From: Echiichthys vipera
Taxonomy: Eukaryota; Chordata; Actinopteri; Perciformes; Trachinidae
Assembly (NCBI GenBank): GCA_963691815.1
Contig: OY829659.1
Location: 13,092,184 to 13,156,183 of the forward strand
Reading direction: 5' to 3'
Length of the DNA: 64,000 bases
Of the stretch, positions 47,701 to 60,028 are shown piece after piece. A program made the translations under genes and the position numbers. Within the stretch, counting starts at the first letter, position 1. The number at the start of each line of letters is the position of its first letter. Below the pieces are notes generated by a model. The model was not told the DNA's origin and searched no databases. It saw only the letters and a program-made list of their open reading frames with translations.

Positions 47701-48415
47701 TATTGTTCACAGAGATTTGGAAGCAGATTAGACAGAGTAACATCTTTTTAACCTTTCAAGCTTTATCCTGCTCAACTGTGGTTTCATTTTTGTCCAGGCC
47801 GTGACTGAATTATCTGAATGTTTTTTATTGTTTAAATGATAACAGCTGATAGTAGACACCAAAATAAACCACTACATAGAAAGAAACAAAATGCATTTTC
47901 TCCTGTACGCATTTATCCAACTCTTTCTGACAGACGTCACCTCTGCTGCTCTCTCTCTGCCTGATCCTGAAGCTCCAGCACTCTGATCATCAGCCCACAC
48001 AAGACACTGGCACTACCTCCACACATCTCTACAAAGGTACAACTGAACAGAGAGGAATATGCCTGCCTGTAAAAACTGCACTTCTGCTGGAGGTGAGGGA
48101 GGGGAAAAGATGAGGTGGAGGAGAGAGAGAGTGAAGTAAGGAAACAGAAGGACAATATTAGTGTTTTCATCCAATCCACAAACAGATCCCGGTTAAGACC
48201 TTTCTTTTGGCTAAAGAAGTCTTTTGTGGAAACATGACAAAGCTGCAGAAGCAAGCCTTTGTCTGAAAACAAAGGGGAGTGTGTTAGTGTGCGAGAGAGA
48301 GCGCCTGCCATTGTGGTTGTGTGCGTGAACCCAAGTGTGTACACACCCCAGAGCAAGATAGCATGTGTGTTGGTTTGAGAAATTGCTTCTCTGACTGAGA
48401 GAAGTGGGGAACAGA

Positions 48416-48420
<5 letters not shown>

Positions 48421-48478
<58 letters not shown>
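48421..48478 (+). repeat. (GT)29 microsatellite
   Basis: Pure GT tract. The 224-codon minus-strand frame across it (47937-48611) has a His-Thr core from this repeat and no family resemblance. Confidence 0.95.
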
Positions 48479-48480
<2 letters not shown>

Positions 48481-49049
48481 GTGTCCATTTCCTTTCTGCC
48501 GATGATAGGGTTTAGGAAAAAAAAAAGAGATGGCCTCTGCTTATCTGTAAGATTTGCTAATGATCTCATGTGCATGTGAGCACATGCATGTGCGTCAAAT
48601 GGGAAACACACTCAAACACACACACACACAAAGCCAGAAATCTCACTCCTATGTCACCCCCTCCTTGTCACCCCTGTCAACAGTCAGCATCTCAAGAAAA
48701 AGCGAGAGCGAGACATCAAAGAGACTGGGATCACTGCCGATGTGAAAACACACTCAGACAGACGAATCAGCCTCTATAGTCTCTGTGCTAATGGAAATCC
48801 TACCCAGCAGATGTGTCCCGTTGGAAGAACGCATGGAGTGTGAAACAGGCTTATGTACGCATACAGGTAGTGCACCGGGAGCCACGGTTTGTGTAGCCAC
48901 GAGGGGATATTGCACTGTAGGTGTGTGAGCGAGTATGACAGACACTGGCTGGACCTGTGGACCAGATGAGAGCATGACATCAAAGTGGATATCAAATCTG
49001 AAAAAAAAAAACCCATCCAGACACATTTTAGCATGCAGGACACACATAC

Positions 49050-49546
49050 TTAAAGGTCCCATATTGTAAAAAAGCGAGATGTCAGTGTCTTTTTTAAAAA
49101 TGTATTATAAAGCAGGTCGAGGTGCTATTTAAATACTGTTTAAGTATCAAAACGCTCAATTCACAGAGAAATGCATCCAGTTCGTATTCAGAAACTGCCT
49201 TTAAATGAGCAGACAAAGCAGACGGTTGGGATGTCACAACTATGATGGTAGAAACAGCCGCAACAGTGCCGTCACTGTCATTCCCCGACTGCAGTGATGA
49301 TACAGAGAGAGTGCAGAAGCGGAAACGCTGACCAATCAGAGCCGACTGAGCTTTTTCAGGAGGGGGCTTAAAGAGACAGACACAAAAACGGTGTTTAAGA
49401 CAGAGGGTGAATATGGGTAAAATTACAGAGAGAGAGAGTATGAGAAAAAAATGTTCTTTTAAAACATTAAATTATGTAAACACGTTTTAGTAGAAACCCA
49501 GAATACAAGTATGAACCTGAAAATGAGCATAATGGGTGATCTTTAA
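49050..49546 (+). mobile_element. Short non-autonomous DNA transposon, family A, full-length copy
   Basis: Left end ttaaaggtcccatattgtaa; right end gcataatgggtgatctttaa, which reversed reads ttaaagatcacccattatgc: imperfect terminal inverted repeats. Internal landmarks are 'ataaagcaggtcgaggtgct', 'ctcaattcacagagaaatgc', 'gaccaatcagagccgactga' and 'taaagagacagacacaaaaa'. It is 497 nt long and non-coding. Confidence 0.78.
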
Positions 49547-50139
49547 AGCAGCAACTGTTACTAAGTACAGTGCATTCCAAAGATATATAGCCTAGTTTTA
49601 GGGTTATATATTCCACATTCAGACATATAAGAAATATGATTAATGCTTTGTGGGGGGTTAAGAAGAAAGGGGGTGAAATAAGGTGTGTTCAAAAAGTGAG
49701 AAAGGTCGCAGGGGAGGAGAAGAGAGGTGAGGTGAGAAAATCACTGGGGAGCTCTGCTGAGATGAGCGTCAAAAGGGTAATCCTGTGATTCTTAATGAGG
49801 AAACAAAGGTACTGGAGTCAAACTGGGGACAGCAATAAGTGGGGCACATGGATGCTTTCCTGAATATATAAACATCCTCTGTCTGGAAGCCGGACTCACT
49901 AAACAGCACCAACAAGATGCCCATCACTATTTATTGCTGTGTTTACTCTTTTTTAAAATATCCGTATTCAGCTCTTCAAAATCATCTTCAGAGCCATTCA
50001 ATTAAATTGAATGAATTCATACGTTATGTGTTGATTAAAACAACAACAACAAAAACAGCCAGTTGTTTAGGTGATACTGTGCTCTGTATGAACCCATGCA
50101 TGGATAGCTCCATGTTATTCTGCTTCAGCGCCCTACCAG

Positions 50140-50279
50140 AAAGTGTCCGAGTGCGCATGTGTGGCTAGAGCGCGCTGCCGCAGACAGGGGGCGTCAACAT
50201 GGCGTTCTCGCCTCGACGACCGCACTGACTGCAACCTGCCAATGAGGGAGAGAGGGAGAGAGAGAGAGGGAGAGAGGGG

Positions 50280-50313
<34 letters not shown>

Positions 50314-50559
50314 AAGAAACAAGCGTAGGCTACCATTCTGTCAAACCTCCATCCCTTTTTTTCTCCAGCCCTATGAATCCCTACTCATTTACAGGAGGAT
50401 AGGGTGAATTGAGAGGTTTGTTTTGTTTTTTTTAAACACCGCTCTCCCTTGTTTTTCCTGTGCAGTGGATGTTTTTGTGCAGCTGCAGACGCTCGAGCTT
50501 GTAGAGCAGGTGTGAGAGACAGCGGCGACCGCTCCTCTCCTCCCTGTTTCCAAGGGGAA
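50140..50559 (+). promoter_or_regulatory. nbea: Probable nbea promoter and 5'UTR
   Basis: CpG dinucleotides become frequent here (cgcgctgccg, ctcgcctcgacgaccgc), unlike the surroundings. A YY1-type element, aacatggcgtt, is at 50196-50206. An 80-nt GA-rich tract (50238-50320) follows. No TATA box is evident. The exact start site cannot be placed. Confidence 0.5.
50238..50320 (+). repeat. (GA)n tract in the nbea promoter/5'UTR
   Basis: Imperfect GA repeat, with GGGA variants in the first half and cleaner GAGAGA in the second. Confidence 0.9.
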
Positions 50560-50654
50560 ATGTCGAGCGAGAAGCCGGTTTCAGCACCACCGGGCTCTGC
50601 TTCTTCGCTCACGGACACAGACCGAGACTCACATCCTCCGCCGGGCTCCTCCGT

Positions 50655-50685
<31 letters not shown>

Positions 50686-50883
50686 CAGGTCGCCGCGGGC
50701 GCTGGCTCTGGCGCCACCGGGGAAAGGATGGTGTCTTCAGCCGGCTCTATGGTCCTCCCGGCCGGGGTGATCAACCCCGCTGTCCCGATCAGGAATATCC
50801 AGATGAAATTCGCCGTGTTGGTGGGCCTGATCCAAGTCGGGGAGGTTAGCAACCGGGACATCGTGGAGACGGTGCTGAACCTG
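50560..50883 (+). CDS. nbea: nbea (neurobeachin) coding exon 1
   Basis: Start context gggaaATGTCGAGC; encodes MSSEKPVSAPPGS..., a disordered N-terminus with 11 glutamines (50656-50688), then MVLPAGVINPAVPIRN and QMKFAVLVGLIQVGEVSNRD, ending V-E-T-V-L-N-L before gtgagt (phase 0). The last 45 residues are almost identical to the start of human NBEA; LRBA, the paralog, lacks the L-P-A-G-x-I-N-P stretch. Neurobeachin is a large BEACH-WD40 protein and PKA anchor that acts in membrane-protein trafficking in neurons. Human NBEA has glycine-rich sequence where this one has Gln. The gene is partial: about 2900 residues of the usual protein lie beyond the window. Confidence 0.92.
50656..50688 (+). repeat. 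nbea: CAG repeat encoding polyglutamine in nbea
   Basis: Eight CAG, one CAA, two CAG: 11 Gln codons in frame. The single CAA interruption is near the 3' end of the tract. Confidence 0.95.
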
Positions 50884-52271
50884 GTGAGTGGAAAAACAGG
50901 ATCAAACTGTTAGAAAGCACAGAAAGGCAGCCATAGAGCGCACAGCAGAATCACTGTCCTAACCCCGCTATGTTTTATTTACGATGCTTCACTCTCATGG
51001 TTGTGTGGCTTTCGGAGGATGATGTCATTTGTTTGTTCGAAGGATGGATGTGGGCTTTTTCTTTTCTGCAGATTAAAAAAACCCAACATGGGCTAAATGA
51101 GGCTGTGTGTTGGAGGACAAATGGTCTGAAGCTGTGATTTTGTGAAAGGCTAGAGGAGCTGAATGAAGCATGTGACCCCCAAAGGCATGGAGGGTAGTCT
51201 AATCACCGGCCATTGTTGACTAAATGACCCGTTTGCGGCGCAACAAGGAAAAACACATTTGCAGTCAAACTGTAGTGGATAAGGAGAAAGTGTATGCTGG
51301 CTGTTCACCTGACCCCGATATGTGCCCAGAAGTGATGCATAGACAGGTTGTAACAAACGGACAATGCTCACAATGTTGCGCACAACACCGAGACCCAAGC
51401 GGAATTATTTAGTTTTCCTAAAGAGCGAAATCACGCAGCTCCGTTTAGCACTAAAACAAAATCAGTCCAACACGGACAAAGGCCGACTAGCATTATGCTA
51501 CCCTTCGACTTAAGTGTGTGTACGAGAATGGCTCAAAATTATGCATAGGCCTATTGTTGAAGGCAGGCAGGGCCCCGCATCCTGTGCGCAAAGGAGTGAT
51601 GTATAGGTAGCTGTGAAACGGCCAGTGGTTTATATTGCTGTGCCTCTGACAGCGATCATTTTTTTAATATATCAGATATACGTCGCCACCCCCCCTTCCA
51701 TCTTTATCCCTCCGTCGGAGGTTGTGTCTGCGATGCTGGGCCTACCCCTACACATGAGAGGATTTAATCCAGCTGGGGGGGGGTTGACATGACTGGTGTT
51801 TCCCGTTACGAAACAGATGAGGGAAAATGTACAGCAGACCAGGGTCTGGAAGACTAATGCGTTAGGACTATATAGGACGAGTTGCATGCTGCTAGTTTTC
51901 CCTCCTCCATGCATCAGGCGATGGCGTGTACTGCATGATATTACATATCTGCCATGAAGAGGGGGGCTCTTATCATTATTCATTCTCTTTTAAGGAAGAA
52001 GTAGCATAATGTAGACATAATTTATAACCTGATTTCAGTGCAGTGCTTTCTGAAAGGTTGACTGTTTCAGGGTTTCATGTAGCCAGTGGCCTATTTAGGC
52101 TCCCTGGACCAGGACAGTCTACAGCTGGGTTAAACCATTTTTTCCTCTCAGTCAGACTGGAGAGCCGTCCGGATTCAGGTCTCCTCTCTCATCCCCCAAT
52201 CGATTATTGGTACTACATGGAAGAGCAGGGGGGGCTTTGCTGGCTCACTCTCACCTTGTCTCCTTCCCATA

Positions 52272-52292
52272 CCCCCCCCCCCCCCCCCCCCC
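52272..52292 (+). repeat. Poly-C run (21 nt)
   Basis: Homopolymer of C between 'cttcccata' and 'acctctgat'. The length may be imprecise because of sequencing. Confidence 0.9.
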
Positions 52293-53951
52293 ACCTCTGA
52301 TAACCATCCATCCTGTTCCACAGCCTCCTCCTTCACTCTGGAGGGGCTGAGAGGAGAGATGCTGCCTGCATAGACTGGCCTGGCAGGGCAGCGCCATGCA
52401 TTTAAAAGCAGGTGGAGAGGAGGAGGAAGAGAAGAGGGGGTTGAGCGAGGGTGGGGGAGGAGAAGAGAGAGAGTGGAGGAGGATGAGGTGGAAGGATGCT
52501 GCAGTGGCTATGTGCTCAGAAATCACCAGCTGATGCAGCGGAAGAGGAAAGGACTCTGGATTGGTCCACATCAGATCAGTGAAAGCTCATCAGAGCGTCC
52601 AGCTGAAATGTACCCAGCTTTACATAGAAAACCTGCATTTAGACCCACACTTTATTCGTGAATGTTGGTCTGATGCATTAACACACAAAAAAGGCCCGAC
52701 ACCCTGACAAATTAAAGCAGTATGTGTTGTCCATACAGAGCTTTACTTGCTAAATCCTGAATTGAACAATCAGTTGTGGTTGCGAGGCTGCCAATAGCTA
52801 AGCCTGTTAGGGAATTCTGCTGCCCAGCTCCTTAATTAAAAGAGTTGAAACAAAGAGGTGTGGAGGCAGAAACCTCAGTGGTCATGCTGCTGGTACAATG
52901 AGTCCACTGTGACCCAAAAGCTGATCCATTATTCTAGTCAATGTGGGAGACCACAGCAGCCACATTTACCGTCCACCGTGGTTGTATTGATCAGATCCCA
53001 CTCCGGCTTGGCTGAACAGATGGCTTGTCAGCTGGATCAGATATGCTCTCTGTTCTATACGGCATGATGCTGGCCTTTGGCGAGTGATGAACTATACCGT
53101 CTCTAGAAAAAAAGAGAAGAAAAGCACAGAGAAGACAATAATAATCAACTGGGTCCAGAAAAATGCTGGCTGTACTGATGCCGATACAGCAGCAAACAAC
53201 ATAGCACTGCTGCCTGTGTAGCCAATAACACTGAGCATGTTATTATTTCTAATACCTTAGTATTAATGTTTTCAAATAATTAAGAAGATGTGCAGATGCA
53301 GGACATGCAACGCACACATGCAGTTAAGAAACACTTATATGTGTAGGCTGGTGGTGGTGAGGTGCTCAGTTATTATCATCAACAAGGCATCACAGTTGTC
53401 AAGGCAACACTGCTCTTTGACTGCCTGCCTCCAGACTCTCAGCCACCTGGTGTTGCTTTCCACTTCCGGACTTCTGTCATAACGTTTCTCTCTATCTGTC
53501 ACGCTCTTTCTTTGTCTGTTTGTCTATTATATGCATATTTTTATGACGCGAGGAACTCAAAGAGCATCAACAAGCAAGATCGGTGTTCAACTGGGTTTAG
53601 GGCTGGTGGCTATGAAGGCCATAGAGCCATATCATTTTCATGCTCATTAAACCATTCAGTGATTCCACCATGAAGGCATCTGCATTTGTCACGTTGCTCC
53701 TCTTATTTATCCATTATTGTTTCTTTAAATTTGTCATCTGCAATTGAAGAATATGGATGTACCAATGTCAAGCCTTTTGGGTACCGTAGATGATAAATCT
53801 AAGGGGTCATTAGATGATAAATGGGATACATTTCTTCAAATCTTACAGACTAGTTAGGCCCCTAAAAATGATGCATGAAGATGCAACTAGGCAACATAAT
53901 CTGGTGTTGGTTGAGCGGATCATAACCCTGATGATGGGTCACAAATAGACA

Positions 53952-53956
<5 letters not shown>

Positions 53957-54005
<49 letters not shown>
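53957..54005 (+). repeat. (GT)n microsatellite
   Basis: About 24 GT units. Confidence 0.95.
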
Positions 54006-54006
<1 letters not shown>

Positions 54007-54289
54007 TCATAGGGATCACTATACGTGACACTCTACAAGGCAGGATGCTTTATGGTGTGGTGCAGCCTTTTTCAGGTTATCATCCCTTTTAGAGGTCAGT
54101 GCTTACTTTTCTCTCCCTGCACTGGTGGTTCTGCGAATTAAAACCTCAGAGTTAAAGATATTGTTTTTATTTTTTTTAAATCGGGTTGTATGAGATACTT
54201 GTCCATATTACCTATAGTAGATGGTGGACAGTATGCAATATTTATAACATTTTCAACACGTTATCTTGTTGTCAGGCAGCCCTAACACG

Positions 54290-54480
54290 AGGGGAGCCAC
54301 CAGACTTCTTTGTTTGTTTTGTTAGTTGCTTACCATCTAAAATGCTAAAGTCACACAATACAAACAAACAAACCAATAGAGGCAGCAGTAGACTAGCAAC
54401 TTTCGTGTTCTGCGAGGTAAAATTGAGGTAAAGTTACGGATATTGTGAATGGAGTCTGGTGGCTTTGAAGAGAGCATAGA
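54290..54480. repeat. Inverted-repeat relic of the 18.5 kb repeat family
   Basis: 'gagccaccagacttctttg' at 54294-54312 and its inverted counterpart 'ggagtctggtggctttgaag' at 54451-54470 face each other about 140 nt apart. The second arm matches 18535-18562 in 27 of 28 positions on the opposite strand. Confidence 0.55.
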
Positions 54481-57078
54481 GTGGCTTCAATTCGATTAGG
54501 AATTTTTTTATGTGTTCCTTTTTTAGGTAGCTAAGTATGTTTGGTCCGCTTTCCTCATCCACCACAGTGCATTGCTTAGCTTTTGTGCCGGGTCTCCTGC
54601 TTCTCCAAACTGGGGTTGTGCCGACCACCATCTGCTGTAGGTAATACTGACTATGAATATTGTGCCTCATACAATCCCACTTCAAAAAACCCAACTACCC
54701 CTTCAATTATCCATCACTTATACACTAGGCTGGGGTTATTTGCTTTGACTAATGTTGTGAAGTTGTATATTGGAGGAGGTACAGGTAAAGCGGAATGTTT
54801 GTTGACAGGAAAAAGAGGGTCGGCACGTGATTTATCCGAAATTTACAGTCATATTTTTATCTTGAGATTTGAGAGGTATATTTGCATCTACAGGCAGAAC
54901 TGTCAGTCTTGCCTCAGTACGGCACCAGCTGTGCTTATTTATAGACAGCTGTATCTAGTTGTAATGCTGTTTTGGGATCAAACTGGAGTGTTTGTTTGGC
55001 ATAGAAAAAGATTGGTGACACACTCTTGTTCACGCTCCGTCTCCGTGGCCGTTCTTTGCTTTCACCTTCCCTCTTGGTCAGATGCAACATCTTCTGGCCG
55101 TGTCAATCCCCACCTGAGCCCCTTTAGTGGTCCCACTGAGTCTCTGTTAGCAAACATCTCATTATTCTTGTCCACACACTCCACAATCACCAAGGTCACC
55201 TGATATCGAGTCCACAGGCAGCAGAGTCAGCACAACACACTGAGTCTGACACACACACAGACCCAAAAAATACACACACGTACTTACTCAGATGTTCATA
55301 TGTTGACATCCAGGCAAAAATACAGACACACTCAGACATACAGCAGCACAATCATTCAAAACAAGTCAAATGAAGATGAGGAAAGTAAAGAAGGAAAAAT
55401 GTAGCATTTGAGAAAAAAGAGTGTTTCTCTATTTTGTAGTGTGTAAACACTGCTTGTCTGTCTGGAGTACACAATTTTGTAAAGGAATAGTTCACACAAT
55501 TTCAAAACTTATTTTGTGACATGTTTGCCCTGAGGTGTTTTGAACCACCAGTGCAAAATTCACTTCAACTGTTGTCAAAGTTTGCCCTGTGGCTGCACAC
55601 TCAGGGCAGAAGCTAACTATTTCTCTGCAGCACTGTAATCTGCTTGCATAGCCATACAGGGGAATAACAATGGGTCATCTTGTGCTCGCACAGTCATGCA
55701 GATGACTCTCATTACAAGCGCCCACATATATATTTTGATAGTTCAATAAATAAATGTGTAGTCTTGCTAGTTTATGTAGAAAATCATCTGTGATGGACTT
55801 TTGCATTTTTTCAAGTTTTATGATGGTTTTCAAATGTTTTTTTTCTTTCATTTATAAAACAGAGTACAAGCTCGGTTGTGCTGTAACTGTAGCACACAAT
55901 TAAATGTGCTGTGTACATCATCTCTATGTTATTGTAAAATGAATTGTGGTGGTGTTTTTTAAAAATGGCCTTTGATTAATGCGACCATGATCAAGATGAC
56001 AGGCTCTATGTAACACCAGGTCTGCAGTGTTTCTGAAACTAACCGCCATCATTAAAAAAGGGACTTTGTTTGTTTCGTCATCATGTGCTTGTGGTTCTTT
56101 TTGTGCATTTTGGTAAACTTACATTAAGAGAGTTTTGTGTTACTTTGAGTTGTTGCCCTTCTTCCTGTTTTTTTGGTCCAGGCAGTGTTGCCTTTTTCTG
56201 TAAAGTGACTCAACTGATTTTCACGCGAAATCTGATTCAGTAGAGGACAGTGTGAAATAGTGTAGAAGCGAGTCGAGATGTGCCAATGTGCTCAGTTGTG
56301 GTGTCATTAATCCATACTATTATTGTAGTTTAAGTTCAAATGCTACATGTACCCCCTTTTTAATATGTGCACAAGGACAACCTTTTAGCAGTTATTGTGC
56401 AGTCTCTTGGAAATTGGGAAAAACAACCGATGGCAGCCTAAACAAAATCAGAAGCTAGCATTTGTTTTCACATTGTAAAAAGTGAGACAAAGAAAAGTCT
56501 GGTAAACGCTGGAACTAAGATTTTTTGTTGACACTTTTGCTTGAAAAGTTACTGAAGCAGTTTACTGATTATCAAAAATAGTTATAGTATTTTTCTGTTA
56601 GTCAACTAATCAATTAATCAACCAATCCTTCTGTCTCTAAAGGATGTATTAGTTATATTTTAGCTGAATTTGAAATTATTGTGGTTGTACAGCTGAATTG
56701 CTGGCCCATGAAGGGGCGGGAACATTAGCCTTAGGTTAATGCTGCAGCAAAGAGGAGAAAAATGTTTGAAGCCCAGAAAGTTCAAGACAAAAAATGTCTC
56801 AGGAAGAGGATGCACATTTTGTCTCCACCAAGTGTTTCGCAGGCCTTTGCGAAATGCTATTGGGGCTTATTTTTGGGAAAGATTAGCTGGTGAAGTGCTG
56901 CAGAGAAGCTTAGTCAGCTTGTGCCCGGGGGCTACAGCCAGTGAGCAACATTAGCTAACGGTAACCACTGTGCTGGTGCTGACCCAAGGAACATAATAAC
57001 AAATGTTTTTATAGGGGGTGCCACTGCATACAACTGCATACACACACCATGCCTGTTTCTCCCTCTCTCTTTGTCTGT

Positions 57079-57084
57079 CACACA

Positions 57085-57176
<92 letters not shown>

Positions 57177-57202
57177 CACACACACACACAAACACACACA
57201 CT
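57079..57202 (+). repeat. (CA)n microsatellite, interrupted
   Basis: About 124 nt of CA with AAAC and CGCA interruptions. Confidence 0.95.
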
Positions 57203-59377
57203 GACTATACACACATACATACGTGCTGTTGAGGTGGAGGACAGAGGGTGTGGCTTCCACTGCAAGGTCATGAATGACTTTGCTATCTATCACACAGCTG
57301 GGTTGTACTGACCCCTTCATGAGCTGGAGAGAGACAGAGAGGTAGAAATAGACATTACGGGAAGGATGCTCATCTTTACTGTAGAAAGAGTGCCAGAGGG
57401 AGAAAAATGGTAAACTAAAGAGAGAGAAAAGATGAGAAGCATTCAGAAAGTTTTAGAGGGGGGGGGGGGGGATAAAAGCCTGTGATTGTCCTTCAGATGC
57501 TCTTTTCTTCTTGAGTGTGACATACTGTAAGTCCAGCTGTATGGCGTTCTGTGGGGGTCTGATGAGTTTCAGCCCCCCTGTGGAGCCTCATCACGCTGTG
57601 TGTATCACTGCCCTCCCCTCTCCTCTGCTCCTGGTGATAGAGGAGGGAAATACAGTAGGGGTCCTTTTTAACATAAAGCCTGTTAGAGATACTTTGACAT
57701 TTTGAGTTATAATTGGCCATTTTTCATTGTCAGTCACTTGTCGCATTGTGAGATTAGCCTTTACTGGCTTCTTAGCATGATTAGCATCCCTCTGAAAGCA
57801 AGGGCTGCTGTTATAACGTCCACACTTTGAGGCATGCTGGATGAATCTTGATAGCATTTTCACTTTGTGACAAATATCTGTGGGAAGAAAGATAACCGAT
57901 TGAAAATATCCAAATGTTAAGTTGTGTCATAAATGTTGAATCCTGTGGCTTCCAAATCCGGGATTCTCCATAATGATCTGCTTCAGAGTTAAATTAATCT
58001 TTTTAAGGTGTAATGCTGATTCCAGCTGACTTCATTATAATGCCTATTTCACTCGCTTAAAGCATGACCCCATTCATGTTTAAGTCTGTGTTTGAAAGTA
58101 TCAGGTGTTAAGCATCCAGGCTAAACCGCTGACCTATCTGCGTCTTACAGCACCTGAATTCAGCTCTCTAAATTCCTCCTCATCCTTCGTTAGCTTTCCA
58201 GATGCAGGTGTTTTTTCCGGGGATAAACCATGTCAGGTTTTGGGCGAGTACACCTTCTGGGAATGGGTGTGAACACAGAAAAAAAATGTCCCATCCTTGC
58301 TTAACGACACCTTTTGTTACTTCTCTGTCGCCTCCTTTGTCTTTCCATTCTTTATCTCTTCCAAGCACATCCATCTCCCTAACCCCTCGGTGTAATCTTG
58401 TCCCTCGCTCCTTAAATCCCTGGTTGGGTGAAGCAGCGGGTGGATGAATGTGGATGATCTCTATTGTGAAGAGGTAATGGAGCTGTCTGCAGTGCCATTC
58501 CTCTCTGGTTCCTTATTTCCACTCATCTTTGCCACATTTGTAGCTAAGAAATCCTGGAGAGAGACTATTTGCTGTTAGCCACATGTCTGCCATAGCCATG
58601 TGCAGCCATGATTTTTTACTAGTGAGGATGTAGAGTTTAAGAGAAGGACGGAGGGAGATGACAAAAGGAACTTAGTCTCCACTTTCAGATTTTTTTTTTG
58701 TGCAGTATCTGCATGCCTTTTTGAAGCTCTTAGTTGTCATATACATGTACTGTATTGCATTTTTGACCTCTTTGACACTCAAAGATTATTACAGGGTCTT
58801 TATTAGTGCTCTAACCATTCAGTTTGCATTGATTCAGAAATCACCATTATATAAAAAATAGTATAGTATGTTACTGCAAGTTTGTAATATAATATTTTTC
58901 CACAAGTTTTATAAATACAAAATGAATGAAAATTCACAGAAAAACCTAACACATTGGGCCCTAATAGTAATATACCCAATAAAATATTTACAGAAACAAA
59001 ATGAAAATGTGACTTTAATGCAAAATAATGTCCTTGTGGGAAGTGTTTGTACTTGTACTGTTTAACAGGGAACACTCAAAGTACTCATTATATATTTGAT
59101 ATGGACCAAAGACAAACAAGAATCTCTTTGCATTTGTGAGACTGAAACCAGCTGGTGATTGCTATTTTTACTCAATAAAAATATATATTGCTTATCAAAG
59201 TGTTATTTAATACATTTTCTATTATTTTACAAGGCAGAATAAATTATTAATGTCTGCACTAATACCCATATATGGGCTACAGGAAGCTTCTGTTCTTACT
59301 CCATGCTCCTTGTTTCCACATTATTGTGTCTGGCTGGTTCATGTCATTGTGTCTGGCTCTTTTGTGTTTTTCCATCT

Positions 59378-59501
<124 letters not shown>

Positions 59502-59923
59502 GTGGATGTCATTTCTATAGAATCTTCATTCGGAATATTTGGATCAAACACAATGTTGTTGTTACCATGTGTTCATCTCTGTGTGTGTGTTTGTTTCAGT
59601 CTGGCACCCCTACACTGCACTAATCCTCACATTATAACAAGCTGCTTTGTTTGAATTACCTGGTGTTTGTGTGCTGGTGAGCGTGTGCCCCACAACATCC
59701 CAGAGAGAGTTGATAAATGAGTGTTCCTGCAAACCCTTGCTTTTGTCTCCTACACCTTCATCTGCACATTTTCTTCGGCAACAGGCACGTACACAATAAC
59801 ACACACATCTTACACAGAAAAAATACACACACTGATCCCTTCCTTCTTGTAGCCCACATCATTGCCTGGCAGGGGTGATTTTATATTCATGCTGGCCTAC
59901 TTTGCCTTTCTCCCCTGGCTCCA

Positions 59924-59951
59924 CGCACACACACACACGCACACGCACACG

Positions 59952-59999
<48 letters not shown>

Positions 60000-60028
60000 C
60001 GCACACACACACACGCACACACACACAC
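59924..60028 (+). repeat. Imperfect CA/CG-CA microsatellite
   Basis: CA tract with regularly placed CGCA interruptions (acgcacacgcacacgcacgc). Confidence 0.93.

Larger units (their letters stand above)
37331..50140. other. Intergenic region between stard13 and nbea
   Basis: About 13 kb with no recognised gene; in particular I see no exon of rfc3, which lies between these genes in human. It holds three copies of one short DNA-transposon family, a foldback element, a complete hAT-like element with target duplication, a 142-nt inverted-repeat element, a SINE-like repeat, two GT/CA microsatellites and one small unrecognised ORF at 44.6 kb. Confidence 0.6.

Noticed and set aside
47937..48611. 224-codon minus-strand frame
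   Set aside because: Its core is a His-Thr run from the GT microsatellite at 48421-48478; the remainder shows no domain and no splice logic.
37331..50140. Search for rfc3 exons between the two genes
   Set aside because: No frame with the RFC3 Walker-type G-P-S-G-A-G-K motif or its flanks was found on either strand.
50385..50861. 158-codon minus-strand frame with a poly-Cys run
   Set aside because: It is the antisense shadow of the nbea CAG tract and CpG-rich exon 1; the + strand frame matches neurobeachin.
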